Source: Chitinophagales bacterium (lineage in GTDB: Bacteria > Bacteroidota > Bacteroidia > Chitinophagales > Chitinophagaceae). From it: a stretch of 64,000 bases of DNA. Where the stretch lies: positions 24,254 through 88,253 of the forward strand of contig JAFLBL010000017.1 of assembly GCA_017303855.1 (NCBI GenBank). The letters are read 5' to 3'. This document shows, piece after piece, positions 53,286 to 61,661 of this stretch. A program made the translations under genes and the position numbers. Positions within the stretch are counted from its first letter, which is position 1. Each line of letters begins with the position of its first letter. The notes below the pieces were generated by a model. It did not search any database and was not told the DNA's origin. It was given only the letters and a program-made list of their open reading frames with translations.

Positions 53286-53306
53286 AGCCCCGCTTTTGGC
53301 GGGGCT
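53286..53306 (+). terminator. Intrinsic terminator
   Basis: AGCCCCGC (53286-53293) pairs perfectly with GCGGGGCT (53299-53306), followed by CTTT. Ends the small protein gene transcript. Confidence 0.85.
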
Positions 53307-53336
53307 CTTTCATTACGGGTATCCGTGAATCTTAAC

Positions 53337-53373
53337 CGAACCTTAACCGAAGCTAAAGCGAACCTGAACACCG
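53337..53373. repeat. CGAA array with 11-bp spacing
   Basis: CGAA begins at 53337, 53348 and 53359 in units TTAACCGAACC, TTAACCGAAGC and TAAAGCGAACC. The period of 11 bp and the CGAA/TTCG core are those of the array at 20136-20271 seen on the other strand. Confidence 0.65.
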
Positions 53374-53452
53374 GTATTGTCACTTTTTTTGTTCCCTCAG
53401 ATACGGCATAAATATGCATAAATGGCAAAATCGGCAAGAACGGCAACGGGAT

Positions 53453-53484
53453 TTGGAGATGCGTTTCGGGGCATAGTATGTTTG
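53453..53484 (+). promoter_or_regulatory. Promoter of the DUF6266-like gene
   Basis: TTG (53453-53455), 21 bases, TATGTTTG (53477-53484): a full match to TTG-N17-23-TAnnTTTG. Transcription should start near 53491, leaving a leader of about 130 bases. Confidence 0.75.
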
Positions 53485-53620
53485 TGTCGTAACGGTACAG
53501 AGTATACGAAGCCAATACAACAAGGGCTAGCGTTGTTGTAGCAGTGGGATAGACTCTTCCGGAACCGCGGCCGGCCGTTGCATAAATCCTTTTTTAATCA
53601 ATTTTTAAATTTTAATCAGA

Positions 53621-54181
53621 ATGGCTAGAGTAAATTATAATGTAGTTACACATGGTATCAGCGGGAAGATCGGCGATCTTCTCCAGTTCCGTCAGCGCAA
53701 CGGTAAAACAATTGTCGCAAAGATCGCTGCCCGGTCAGGCAGGGTCACCCCGGATCAGCAACAGGTTCGTGAGAAGTTCAGGCTCGCGGCGATCTATGCA
53801 GGTTCCGCATTGAAGAATCCGGCAATCCGTGAACTGTATGAGACGCGGGCAACGGGCGGTCAGTCCGCTTACAATCTCGCGATCAGGGATTACTTCAACG
53901 CACCTGTGATCAATGCAGTAGATATCGGGAGTTACACGGGAGAAATCGGTAGCCTGATAACGGTCATGGCAACAGATGATACCCGGTTAGTGGATGTTCG
54001 TCTGCAGGTATTCGATAGCACAGGTAGCCTGGTGGAAGCTGGTTCAGCCACCCGTGTAGGGGAACAGGACAGCTGGATCTATACCGCGACTGTGTTTCAT
54101 CACAGTCCTTCCGGTGGTAAAGTGCTGGTGGAAGTACAGGATACTCCGGGCAATATAACCGTTCAGGAGTATCTGTTGTAA
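53621..54181 (+). CDS. DUF6266-like protein
   Basis: 186 residues. The start MARVNYNVVTHGISGKIGDLLQFRQRNGKTIVAKIA followed by VTPDQQQVREKFRLAAIYAGSALKNPAIRELY copies the pattern of DUF6266 proteins (MARxNxGxxGGxSGKVGxxVxxxxxGxxxxR, then TxxQxxxRxxFxxxxxxAxxxN), a Bacteroidota family of unknown role that often has many copies per genome. The second half is beta-rich with an Ig-like look (ITVMATDDTRLVDVRLQVFDSTGSLVEAGSATRVG). No signal peptide. It has its own promoter, a long leader and a terminator. Confidence 0.65.
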   Translation: MARVNYNVVTHGISGKIGDLLQFRQRNGKTIVAKIAARSGRVTPDQQQVREKFRLAAIYAGSALKNPAIRELYETRATGGQSAYNLAIRDYFNAPVINAVDIGSYTGEIGSLITVMATDDTRLVDVRLQVFDSTGSLVEAGSATRVGEQDSWIYTATVFHHSPSGGKVLVEVQDTPGNITVQEYLL

Positions 54182-54208
54182 GAGTTGGCCATGTTGTTTT
54201 AGATGTTG

Positions 54209-54234
54209 GGGCTGATCCGGCAACGGGTCAGCCC
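54209..54234 (+). terminator. Intrinsic terminator of the DUF6266-like gene
   Basis: GGGCTGA (54209-54215) and TCAGCCC (54228-54234) followed by TTTTATT. Confidence 0.85.
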
Positions 54235-54267
54235 TTTTATTAAACCGGGCTAATCCGGCATATTTTT

Positions 54268-54275
54268 TACCTTTG
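54268..54275 (+). promoter_or_regulatory. -7 element of the hflX promoter
   Basis: TACCTTTG fits TAnnTTTG exactly and lies 33 bases before the hflX ATG at 54308. The -33 box is not clear. Confidence 0.6.
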
Positions 54276-54307
54276 TGCATCCCTCGCCCTGCGGGGGACT
54301 TTTTATT

Positions 54308-55525
54308 ATGATCGACAAAGCGAATAAGATACAGACGAATGAGAAAGCGGTGCTTGTGGCACTGGTGCAGAAAGACCAGACCGAAGCGCAGGTGATCGAG
54401 TACCTGGATGAACTGGCCTTCCTGGCAGAGACAGCAGGTGCCATTACGGTTAAGCGGTTTACCCAGAAATTGCCGCACCCCGACAGCCGTCATTTTGTGG
54501 GTAAAGGAAAACTCGAAGAGATCCGGCAGTATATACAGGGTAAGGACATTAAAGTGGTGATATTTGATGATGAGCTCAGCGGGGCGCAGATCAATAATAT
54601 TGAAAAGGCACTCGATGTAAAGACGATCGACCGGAGTGACCTGATCCTCGACATATTTGCCCGTCGCGCCAAGACCGCCCAGGCCCGTGCACAGGTGGAG
54701 CTGGCGCAGTATCAGTATATCTTACCGAGGTTGAGAGGGATGTGGAAACACCTGGAGCGTCTGGGTGGTGGTATTGGTACCAGGGGTCCGGGGGAGACGG
54801 AGATCGAAACTGACCGTCGTATTGTGCGGGATAAGATCACGTTATTAAAGAAGCGTCTCGCTGAAATAGACAAACAGGCCTTTACCCAGCGGAAAGACCG
54901 GGGTGAATTTATCCGGGTAGCATTGGTAGGGTATACCAATGTAGGTAAGAGTACCCTGATGAACCTGTTGAGTAAAAGAGATGTGTTTGCCGAGAATAAA
55001 TTATTTGCCACGCTCGATACCACTACCAGTAAAGTGGTGTATGAGAATACCCCGTTTTTGTTAAGTGATACGGTAGGCTTCATCCGTAAGTTGCCGCACC
55101 ACCTGGTAGAGAGTTTCAAGAGTACATTGGATGAAGTGCGGGAAGCGGATATTTTGTTGCATGTGGTGGATGTGTCGCATCCCAATTATGAAGACCAGAT
55201 CGGTGTAGTCAACAAAACCCTGCAGGAGCTCAATGCCGCGGAGAAGCCCATGCTTACTATCTTCAACAAAATGGATCTTTACGAGAAGCAGACATTTGAT
55301 GAGTGGCTGGAAGAAGACACGAAGAAAGAGATACTGCACGATCTGTATGACCGCTGGCAGAATGAGACCGGTGGCAATGCCGTCTTTGTAGCGGCTGTTG
55401 AGCGCCGCAATCTCGATGGCCTTCGTAAGACGATACTTGATAAAGTGCGGAAGCTGTACAGGATCAGGTACCCGTATAAGACGGATTTTTTCTATGGCGA
55501 AGAGGAGGGAATGAGTAATGAGTAA
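54308..55525 (+). CDS. hflX: Ribosome-associated GTPase HflX
   Basis: 405 residues from ATG 54308. The N-terminal HflX domain (VVIFDDELSGAQINNIEKAL, DRSDLILDIFARRAKTAQARAQVELAQYQYILPRLRGMWKHLERLGGG) and the GTPase domain are complete: G1 GYTNVGKST (about residue 208), G2 region FATLDTTT, G3 DTVGFI, G4 NKMD. HflX splits stalled 70S ribosomes under heat and other stress. The last residues (MSNE) and the stop codon are formed by the first units of the GAGTAATGAG repeat that fills the following spacer. Confidence 0.96.
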   Translation: MIDKANKIQTNEKAVLVALVQKDQTEAQVIEYLDELAFLAETAGAITVKRFTQKLPHPDSRHFVGKGKLEEIRQYIQGKDIKVVIFDDELSGAQINNIEKALDVKTIDRSDLILDIFARRAKTAQARAQVELAQYQYILPRLRGMWKHLERLGGGIGTRGPGETEIETDRRIVRDKITLLKKRLAEIDKQAFTQRKDRGEFIRVALVGYTNVGKSTLMNLLSKRDVFAENKLFATLDTTTSKVVYENTPFLLSDTVGFIRKLPHHLVESFKSTLDEVREADILLHVVDVSHPNYEDQIGVVNKTLQELNAAEKPMLTIFNKMDLYEKQTFDEWLEEDTKKEILHDLYDRWQNETGGNAVFVAAVERRNLDGLRKTILDKVRKLYRIRYPYKTDFFYGEEEGMSNE

Positions 55526-55850
55526 TGAGTAATGAGTAGCTCGGGGAGATGTTTTTGATATAGTGACAGTCTTATATTTGGATGAGTAATGAGTAATCAG
55601 TAATGAGTAAGTGTGGAAGACTCGGAAAGTATAGGTACACTCTATAAGCAGGAAGCTTTAGATTCTAAAAACAGTTTTCAAGGTATTTTAAATAATATTT
55701 TCAGTTTTCAGTCTCTAGCTATTCTATATTGAAATTTCCGGAGCTACTCATTACTGATTACTCATTATTCATTTCTACATTCATCCTGCACCTGTCGTAA
55801 ACGAATTTTCCCGGGCTACTCATTACTGATTATTCATTACTCATTCTACT
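55511..55850. repeat. GAGTAATGAGTAATCAG word repeats in both orientations
   Basis: Direct copies at 55511-55538 and 55582-55609; inverted copies (TACTCATTACTGATTACTCATT) at 55745-55773 and 55816-55846. The two halves could pair over about 25 bases. The spacer 55526-55863 holds nothing else. The first copy reaches into the hflX stop codon. Confidence 0.75.
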
Positions 55851-55863
55851 TTCAACCTGTCCC

Positions 55864-56220
55864 ATGTCAAAAAAACTTTCCTTCCACAAACTCGCCGACC
55901 ATCCCAACGAGCTATCCTGGGCCGAAAACGGTATTGCCGTGGCCGAGCTGAAGGGCAAAAAGATCTGTCTGGGCCGGTTTAAGGATGAAATCTTTGCTTT
56001 TGCTTATAAATGTCCCCATGCCGGGGGCATCATGGCCGACGGGTATATAGATGCCCTTGGGAATGTGGTTTGTCCCCTGCACCGCTATAAATTCAGCCTG
56101 CAAAACGGCCGGAATGTAAGCGGGGAGGGCTATTACCTGAAGCATTGGCCGGTGGAGATCCGGGAGGAAGGGGTGTTCGTCGGCATGGAGGAGGGCGGCT
56201 TCTGGAATATTTTTCAATAA
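55864..56220 (+). CDS. Rieske [2Fe-2S] ferredoxin-like protein
   Basis: 118 residues. Cluster ligands: CPHAGG (Cys and His, about residues 50-52) and CPLHRYKF (Cys and His, about 70-73), the CxH...CxxH pattern. No signal peptide or oxygenase domain, so it is a stand-alone ferredoxin-type Rieske protein such as serves ring-hydroxylating oxygenases or nitrite reductase; the partner is not nearby. Confidence 0.93.
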   Translation: MSKKLSFHKLADHPNELSWAENGIAVAELKGKKICLGRFKDEIFAFAYKCPHAGGIMADGYIDALGNVVCPLHRYKFSLQNGRNVSGEGYYLKHWPVEIREEGVFVGMEEGGFWNIFQ

Positions 56221-56237
56221 AAATGATGGTGCACAAC

Positions 56238-56268
56238 TTGTTAAAAAGCCAGAATCCCCCTATTTTTG
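56238..56268 (+). promoter_or_regulatory. Promoter of the tRNA-Asn locus
   Basis: TTG (56238-56240), 20 bases, TATTTTTG (56261-56268): a full match to the Bacteroidota housekeeping consensus. Transcription from about 56275 would cover the two tRNA-like repeats and the tRNA. Confidence 0.85.
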
Positions 56269-56286
56269 CAACCCCAAACGGGAGAT

Positions 56287-56385
56287 TCCCCTTTAGCTCA
56301 GTTGGTTAGAGTCCCGTAGTTACGGGATTAATCAGAGGGTCGAAAGGAACACTGGTTCAGACAGTGTAAAAAAGCTGGAAAATAT
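56287..56385 (+). repeat. tRNA-like 99-bp repeat, copy 1
   Basis: Begins with the same 25 bases as the tRNA-Asn (acceptor 5' strand and D arm). The anticodon stem is replaced by a hairpin TCCCGT-AGTT-ACGGGA, then the tRNA sequence TTAATCAGAGGGTCG returns, followed by a T-arm-like hairpin CACTG/CAGTG with a 7-base loop. The 3' acceptor strand is missing, so it cannot form a normal tRNA. Identical in sequence to copy 2. Confidence 0.85.
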
Positions 56386-56484
56386 TCCCCTTTAGCTCAG
56401 TTGGTTAGAGTCCCGTAGTTACGGGATTAATCAGAGGGTCGAAAGGAACACTGGTTCAGACAGTGTAAAAAAGCTGGAAAATAT
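56386..56484 (+). repeat. tRNA-like 99-bp repeat, copy 2
   Basis: Exact tandem duplicate of the preceding 99 bases, directly joined to the intact tRNA-Asn. Perfect identity suggests a recent duplication or gene conversion. Confidence 0.88.
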
Positions 56485-56558
56485 TCCCCTTTAGCTCAGT
56501 TGGTTAGAGCATCTGACTGTTAATCAGAGGGTCGTTGGTTCAAGTCCAACAGGGGGAG
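56485..56558 (+). tRNA. tRNA-Asn (anticodon GTT)
   Basis: 74 bases. Acceptor TCCCCTT pairs with AGGGGGA (one G-U), D arm GCTCAGTTGGTTAGAGC, anticodon stem CTGAC-TGTTAAT-... with anticodon GTT, T arm GTTGG-TTCAAGT-CCAAC, discriminator G; CCA is not encoded. It is also the probable integration site for the AT-rich island that follows. Confidence 0.95.
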
Positions 56559-56567
56559 CTGAAAATC

Positions 56568-56604
56568 AAGCAGTTGCAGAATTATATTTGCAACTGCTTT
56601 TTTG
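56568..56604 (+). terminator. Intrinsic terminator of the tRNA-Asn transcript
   Basis: AGCAGTTGCA (56569-56578) pairs perfectly with TGCAACTGCT (56589-56598), followed by six T. Two direct copies of TTTGCACCATAA come just after it (56605-56630), and a third TTTGCACCA lies at 58003. Confidence 0.9.
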
Positions 56605-56712
56605 TTTGCACCATAATTTGCACCATAACTTATTCGCAGCGGTGGATTGTTTCTTTCTAAAATGAATACTAAAAGCTTCCAGAAAGGTTATTTAGGCAAA
56701 AGAACTGCAGTT

Positions 56713-57993
56713 TTAGGGGTTGCTAGGCGTATTTTGAAGAAAACTCTCTATTTGGGATTTCCATTTCTTAAACCCAAAGTCATCACCTGAGTATTCGTGC
56801 TCAATCCTCATAAAATTCTCAGGCTTGGTTCTTAAATAGGTCATTTTATTTTTATTCCTAAGCCATTTTATTCGATCGACGATTTCTTGAATACGCTCCA
56901 TTAATTGTGATTGCGGTTTATGGTCGATTTTCCAGGCATATGTCGCTTCATTGGTTGAATAAGTTTCCCATACTATGCAATAATTATTTTGATAAGGCAA
57001 TAGAAAGATAAAAGACATTGGTTTCGCAGTAAGGTTTATCGTCATAATATTGGTCAGATGTTTGTCAGACAAGTACCTTAAATGATAATAGTGCTTGGTT
57101 TTATCTTTTGAGAAAAGCTTATTAAGTAACCTCTGTCCATCATGACTTTCATCTAAACCTGTTTTTTTTGATAATTCGGATGCTATTTCATCAAGGGTGT
57201 AGATTTCCTCATCTGTACTGTTCACAATGTAATCCTGAATAAGCAAGTCCTCTACTTGATCAAAAAGAAGTTCATTTATCAATGAAATTTCAGCTGACCT
57301 AGCGGAATAATTTAAAATTCTATTTTCCAAGTACTCAAACTCTACTGATATAGTAAAGTGTTTAATTTTTAGAATGTTCGGAAAATAATTTTTTATTGAA
57401 TCATGTTCAGTTTTAAGAAATAAGTGAGGTATATCAAATGACGATTTTCTTCGGATTTGTTCTATGTAATACTCAAAAGAAACTTTGCCATTGGAAAAAA
57501 TCAAATCTTTTACAGGCAGTTGTAAAGTGATAATCGCTTTTTGTGCTTGTTTAGGCGCTTGCTCTGTTTTAATAGACTCCCAGATTCTAGTTTGATTCTC
57601 TCTGATGTTTTTATTTTCAATCTTACTAATGTTGGTAATAGAAGAAATAGGTTGAATAAATTCTGTATTTCGTTTTGGTGGATTTGTTATCTCAACACTG
57701 TTGATATTAAGAGTTGATAGAATGTTTGAATTTTCTTCAAATGAAACCCAGAATGCCCCTTCATTAACTATATCTGAATTAATTTTTAAACCCAATTTGC
57801 CAGAATTTTCATCATAACTCACAACGCGGAACATTATGAATTCCTTTACAGGCAGAAAGACATTTCTGTCTACCTCTAGTTCAATCACTTTTGTAGATGG
57901 AAGAATTAAGCTATTTCCAACTCTCCTTACAACAATATTTCTATTGACTATCATATCGAAACTTTCTTTTACAAGGGTTGGTTGCATATTCAT
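56713..57993 (-). CDS. Hypothetical protein at the start of the AT-rich island
   Basis: 426 residues, no signal peptide or membrane segment. The N-terminal 150 residues are beta-rich (VRRVGNSLILPSTKVIELEVDRNVFLPVKEFIMFRVVSYDENSGKLGLKI, GAFWVSFEEN), then a middle beta/alpha part and a C-terminal helical part (LMERIQEIVDRIKWLRNKNKMTYLRT). No known family. Codon use is AT-rich and unlike that of the genes on the other side of the tRNA. It is the island gene nearest the tRNA, where an integrase would be expected, but it has no recombinase motif. Confidence 0.7.
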   Translation of the reverse strand: MNMQPTLVKESFDMIVNRNIVVRRVGNSLILPSTKVIELEVDRNVFLPVKEFIMFRVVSYDENSGKLGLKINSDIVNEGAFWVSFEENSNILSTLNINSVEITNPPKRNTEFIQPISSITNISKIENKNIRENQTRIWESIKTEQAPKQAQKAIITLQLPVKDLIFSNGKVSFEYYIEQIRRKSSFDIPHLFLKTEHDSIKNYFPNILKIKHFTISVEFEYLENRILNYSARSAEISLINELLFDQVEDLLIQDYIVNSTDEEIYTLDEIASELSKKTGLDESHDGQRLLNKLFSKDKTKHYYHLRYLSDKHLTNIMTINLTAKPMSFIFLLPYQNNYCIVWETYSTNEATYAWKIDHKPQSQLMERIQEIVDRIKWLRNKNKMTYLRTKPENFMRIEHEYSGDDFGFKKWKSQIESFLQNTPSNP

Positions 57994-58200
57994 AAAGTAG
58001 TATACCCTTTATTTTGCACCACGGGAATAAATATACTTAAAAACGATATAATGTAGATAGGCTTTTAAGGCAATTGTAGTTAGGTCTGGGAGATGTTCGA
58101 GATAGCTATATATTCTGTCTTGAAAATGCAAAATTGTTCAATTCACTGGAGCTTAAATGCCAGGGGAGAGAGAATTACAGTAGTTTCCAGGATTTAATTT

Positions 58201-58662
58201 TCATTCTAATATCATTTTCGGTTGTAAATATTTGGCCCACAAGCTGTAGCAGTATTTATTAAAATCCAAGATAGTATTACTGTGTATTTCCATGAAAGCT
58301 TTATCCTTTGGCTTTAGCTCATAACCCGCAATTTCCAGAAAGTAATCTATTCGGTCCTCCGGTTCTGTACCTCTTTCCTTGAAATTCAATTTTTCTATAA
58401 GCACGTCAGTTGGTAAGTAATTCAAAGGAATCCTCCTAGTTACCTGGTCTTTTTGTTGGGTCAATTCTACAAGTAATAATACCCTGGGAGCATATATATG
58501 CCTATCATAAATTGTTGCAATTCGATAGCTTGACTGCAAGAGGTTTATTTCAGATATAAATTCTCGTTTGCTTGTATATCCGGATTTTATAAATAGCTCT
58601 TCCTTATCTATACCCACATTGTTAACAAGGATTTCGACAATTTTATTGTTGTGAGGATTCAT
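58201..58662 (-). CDS. Hypothetical island protein
   Basis: 153 residues, soluble, MNPHNNKIVEILVNNVGIDKEELFIKSG... A helical start that could be a winged-helix-like unit (KEELFIKSGYTSKREFISEINLLQSSYRIATIYDRHIYAPRVLLL) and an acidic end. No family recognised. Starts three bases after the stop of the membrane protein gene upstream, so the two are coupled. Confidence 0.6.
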   Translation of the reverse strand: MNPHNNKIVEILVNNVGIDKEELFIKSGYTSKREFISEINLLQSSYRIATIYDRHIYAPRVLLLVELTQQKDQVTRRIPLNYLPTDVLIEKLNFKERGTEPEDRIDYFLEIAGYELKPKDKAFMEIHSNTILDFNKYCYSLWAKYLQPKMILE

Positions 58663-58665
58663 AAG

Positions 58666-59580
58666 CTAAGCTTTAAAAATTGTATTTATTTCTTCTAGTT
58701 CCTGATTTGAAAAAGGCTCCCATGACTGTGTTAAGGATTTCCATGAGTATTTATTATTTGTTATTGGCTCTTCATATTTGCGCCATAAGTTATCAATTAG
58801 ATCACTTTTTGTGAAACCAAAATCAGTTGCACTAAGTGAAATATAAAGTGAATTATCGTTTTCATTATTTTTCAAAGAAGCGTTTTTATCAAAATTGGCT
58901 AAACAAAATTCTATAGGCTTTAAAGAAATTACAAATTGATTTATATCGCCACAATATTGTAATACCGCTTTTTGATTCATATTTGTATTACATATATCAG
59001 TAATTAATTCAATTAAGGCATCTTTCTTAATTGATTTGGTAAGTGTTGAGTATGCACCAACTAAATATGGTATTGTTAATCCATTAGTTATTGACCCGTT
59101 ATTTTTCTTACCTTGTATTAGATTATACCACAAAAGTGAATTGCTTGGGTTCTGAGAGTGAATAGGACTATCATTTAAGCTAGGGGGCAATTCTTCATAT
59201 TTACTTTTCCAGCGAATGTAAAGTATAAGCAGGATGGAAAATATATATGCAATAAATTCAGAAATATCATATTTATAGAAAATACCATTGAATTTGGAAA
59301 AAACAGATTTACTACTATTATAGGGATTGTATAAAGTTTTTGACTCATAGAATTTTACTATAGGCCAGAAATGATGGGATGGTTTATCAGATTTATGTTC
59401 TACATAAGAATTAGAAAAAAGGTATACACTTGAATATTTTTCATATTTATCAGTAACAATATTATAAGGGGATAAGTCTCCTTTAATTTCAAATATGTTT
59501 ACGAATAATGCTAGCACATTAATTAGTAGAAAAACTAGTAATAAGTTTTGTTTTGATTTAAGATATAGTGTGAATTTCAT
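58666..59580 (-). CDS. Hypothetical membrane protein of the island
   Basis: 304 residues with two membrane segments (about 12-30 and 108-124, EFIAYIFSILLILYIRWK) that enclose an exterior loop of about 75 residues; the C-terminal 180 residues are cytoplasmic. No known family. Strongly AT-rich. Forms a two-gene unit with the next gene. Confidence 0.65.
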   Translation of the reverse strand: MKFTLYLKSKQNLLLVFLLINVLALFVNIFEIKGDLSPYNIVTDKYEKYSSVYLFSNSYVEHKSDKPSHHFWPIVKFYESKTLYNPYNSSKSVFSKFNGIFYKYDISEFIAYIFSILLILYIRWKSKYEELPPSLNDSPIHSQNPSNSLLWYNLIQGKKNNGSITNGLTIPYLVGAYSTLTKSIKKDALIELITDICNTNMNQKAVLQYCGDINQFVISLKPIEFCLANFDKNASLKNNENDNSLYISLSATDFGFTKSDLIDNLWRKYEEPITNNKYSWKSLTQSWEPFSNQELEEINTIFKA

Positions 59581-59732
59581 TTTTTATACATTTGATTTTG
59601 TAGTAGGGAAATAACTTTTATTTATTGGAATAGAGATCTTCTTTTAAATGGAAATTGTTGAGCTACGGGTACGTTTAAATATATAGAGAATTCTCCATTG
59701 TTCAAAACGAGCGAATTATTTCCCTTTGGAGG

Positions 59733-59972
59733 GTGAAGAAAAAGCCGAAAACTGCTTATTATGTTAATAAACCAGCCTTATTGCTTGTAGGAGCAAAAAT
59801 CAGGGAAGTAAGGACCTCTAAAGGACTTTCTATTGAAGCCCTGGCTAATTCCTCTGGTATGGATTATTCTCAATTAGCCAGGATGGAGACGGGGCAGGTT
59901 AATTTCACAATATCCTACCTTTTTAGGGTTGCTGAGGCATTAGGAGTTACTGCTAAAAGCTTACTGCCTTGA
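59733..59972 (+). CDS. XRE-family helix-turn-helix regulator
   Basis: 79 residues from a GTG directly after GGAGG. The HTH is clear: VGAKIREVRTSKGLSIEALANSSGMDYSQLARMETGQVNFTISYLFRVAEALGVTAKSLL. Divergent from the membrane-protein pair and the only regulator in the island part seen, so it may control it. The Shine-Dalgarno-like run touches the start codon, which leaves the exact start uncertain. Confidence 0.88.
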   Translation: MKKKPKTAYYVNKPALLLVGAKIREVRTSKGLSIEALANSSGMDYSQLARMETGQVNFTISYLFRVAEALGVTAKSLLP

Positions 59973-60040
59973 GATTTTATTTTTTTTCTCTTAAATGAAT
60001 TAGTTTACTTGACTAGTTCTCATACTAAATGATGCATTAG

Positions 60041-60868
60041 TTATTTATCTTTGAAAATTAGTTTTGTAAAAGAAAAAGACATTTTAAAGAGGTAGAAAAA
60101 TCCTAGTATTAAAATAAATAAAATCAGTGTTTGAAGTATTTTAGGCATACTTACTACCCATAAAACAAATTTATTGAAAACTCCTTTGTTTTTTATGTAT
60201 CCCAGACCATATGCTGTTATATAACCATCGGGATATATAATTCTTGGATATTTTTTATTACTCAAAATATTAGTCAGTCCAAATATAGTAACTGATTTAA
60301 TTTCTCTGGGCAATAGATTGCCAACGAAAATTACATGTTCAGATTTAAGACCTTTAAGGATTGTTGTTGTGTCAGTAGAAAAAGGTATATTTTCTTTATT
60401 AATAATGTAAATGTAAGATTCAAACGTAGAAGTGAAGTCTGACAAATCAACTTTGATATCTTTAACTTCCTTATCAGATATATTTTCTATTTTAATTTCA
60501 CATATTGTATTTCGATTAACAAGGGCTTCTATAAGAGGTGATGTTAATGCTTCTTTCATTTCCTGTAATTCATTTCTTAAATTTTCATGTGAATATAGGT
60601 TTTCAATTGTTATTGGATTTTTGAGATATTTATTGATTTTAGCAAACTTCAAATTCTTTATTTCTTCTTCTTGAACGACGGAGTATATAGAATTTCTCTC
60701 CAATTTGCTCAGGTATGGGTACAAGTCAAATGAGTAATATGAAGCTTCTAATTTATTTCTTGTTTGATTTACATAGTCATAAATGAGTATAACCGTATAC
60801 ACAACGCCAATTATCGAAAAAATTACACTTGCGACTTTTGCAATTTTGATAGATATTTTCGATGCCAT
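60041..60868 (-). CDS. Hypothetical membrane protein of the island
   Basis: 275 residues with an N-terminal membrane segment (VASVIFSIIGVVYTVILIYDYV, about 12-33), a domain of about 190 residues and a C-terminal membrane segment (ILQTLILFILILGFFYLFKM). The middle includes beta strands ICEIKIENISDKEVKDIKVDLSDF, like an Ig-type or CARDB-type fold. No family named. Lies 73 bases after the coiled-coil membrane protein gene. Confidence 0.65.
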   Translation of the reverse strand: MASKISIKIAKVASVIFSIIGVVYTVILIYDYVNQTRNKLEASYYSFDLYPYLSKLERNSIYSVVQEEEIKNLKFAKINKYLKNPITIENLYSHENLRNELQEMKEALTSPLIEALVNRNTICEIKIENISDKEVKDIKVDLSDFTSTFESYIYIINKENIPFSTDTTTILKGLKSEHVIFVGNLLPREIKSVTIFGLTNILSNKKYPRIIYPDGYITAYGLGYIKNKGVFNKFVLWVVSMPKILQTLILFILILGFFYLFKMSFSFTKLIFKDK

Positions 60869-60941
60869 TTTTTTAGTGTTGATGTAAAAGCTATTGCTCT
60901 TTTGACAAGGGGAAAGTTATTCAATTATTAGTATTGTTCAT

Positions 60942-61622
60942 CTAATTCGGTTTGCTGTTTTTTATCACTACTCCATTTATTTGTACAAATGTGATCCTTC
61001 TGTTATTTTGGATATATAATAAGTAATTATTAATTTCCTTTTCTGTATGTTCTTTGTTGTCGTCCACAGTTGGGACAAATCTTACAGTGCTACTTTCCTT
61101 ATATGGCACTGCTTTATGGATGTCACTTTCTTTTGCACTTGTTTTACTTTCTAGCTCTTGCTCTTTAATTTGCCTATCAATTTTTTTAATTTTAATTTCT
61201 TCTTCCAAATTTTTATTTTCTAAATAGGTTTTTTGTACGTCTAAAACTCTTGGGATAGCAAATAATAATGAACTTGCAATTAGCGCAGTTAAACCAATTT
61301 TGTAATTTATTGAAATTTCTAAATCCCCGTGTTGATTGGGTCTAAATGTAGGTTTCCAGCCCTCTTTATACTTCCAGATAATAGAATTTCCGGTATTTAT
61401 TGATGATATTTCTAATTCTGGTGATATTTTGATATTCGAACCGGCCAAATTTGTTAATTCATCAGTAAGGGAATATTCACGTATAATTGCCCGACTAATT
61501 TTATCAATTCCTAATAATAATTTAAGTAGAGTCGAATTGTCCAGCTTTGTAAATTTTACATAAATTTCTAAAGGGACTTCTTCTTTCGGGCTAATTTTTA
61601 TAGGAAGTAAGGAGTATGGCAT
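60942..61622 (-). CDS. Single-pass membrane protein with coiled coil
   Basis: 226 residues. An N-terminal soluble domain of about 105 residues, one membrane helix (IGLTALIASSLLFAIPRVL, about 109-127), then a strong coiled coil (ENKNLEEEIKIKKIDRQIKEQELESKTSAKES, about 134-165) and a short tail. No family recognised. Such topology is frequent among membrane-associated parts of phage-defence or toxin systems, but this is only a likeness. 39 bases before the methyltransferase start on the other side. Confidence 0.65.
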   Translation of the reverse strand: MPYSLLPIKISPKEEVPLEIYVKFTKLDNSTLLKLLLGIDKISRAIIREYSLTDELTNLAGSNIKISPELEISSINTGNSIIWKYKEGWKPTFRPNQHGDLEISINYKIGLTALIASSLLFAIPRVLDVQKTYLENKNLEEEIKIKKIDRQIKEQELESKTSAKESDIHKAVPYKESSTVRFVPTVDDNKEHTEKEINNYLLYIQNNRRITFVQINGVVIKNSKPN

Positions 61623-61661
61623 AGAATATATGTGTATTAAATATTAAGGTAGTCTATCAAA

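Larger units (their letters stand above)
53259..53620. other. Spacer with terminator, 11-bp array and promoter
   Basis: 362 bases holding, in order, the terminator 53286-53306, the CGAA array 53337-53373 and the promoter 53453-53484; the last 130 bases are an untranslated leader of the DUF6266-like gene. Confidence 0.7.

Noticed and set aside
56287..56484. Tandem 99-bp repeats as a possible CRISPR array
   Set aside because: The copies are identical over their full length with no spacers, and are derived from a tRNA.
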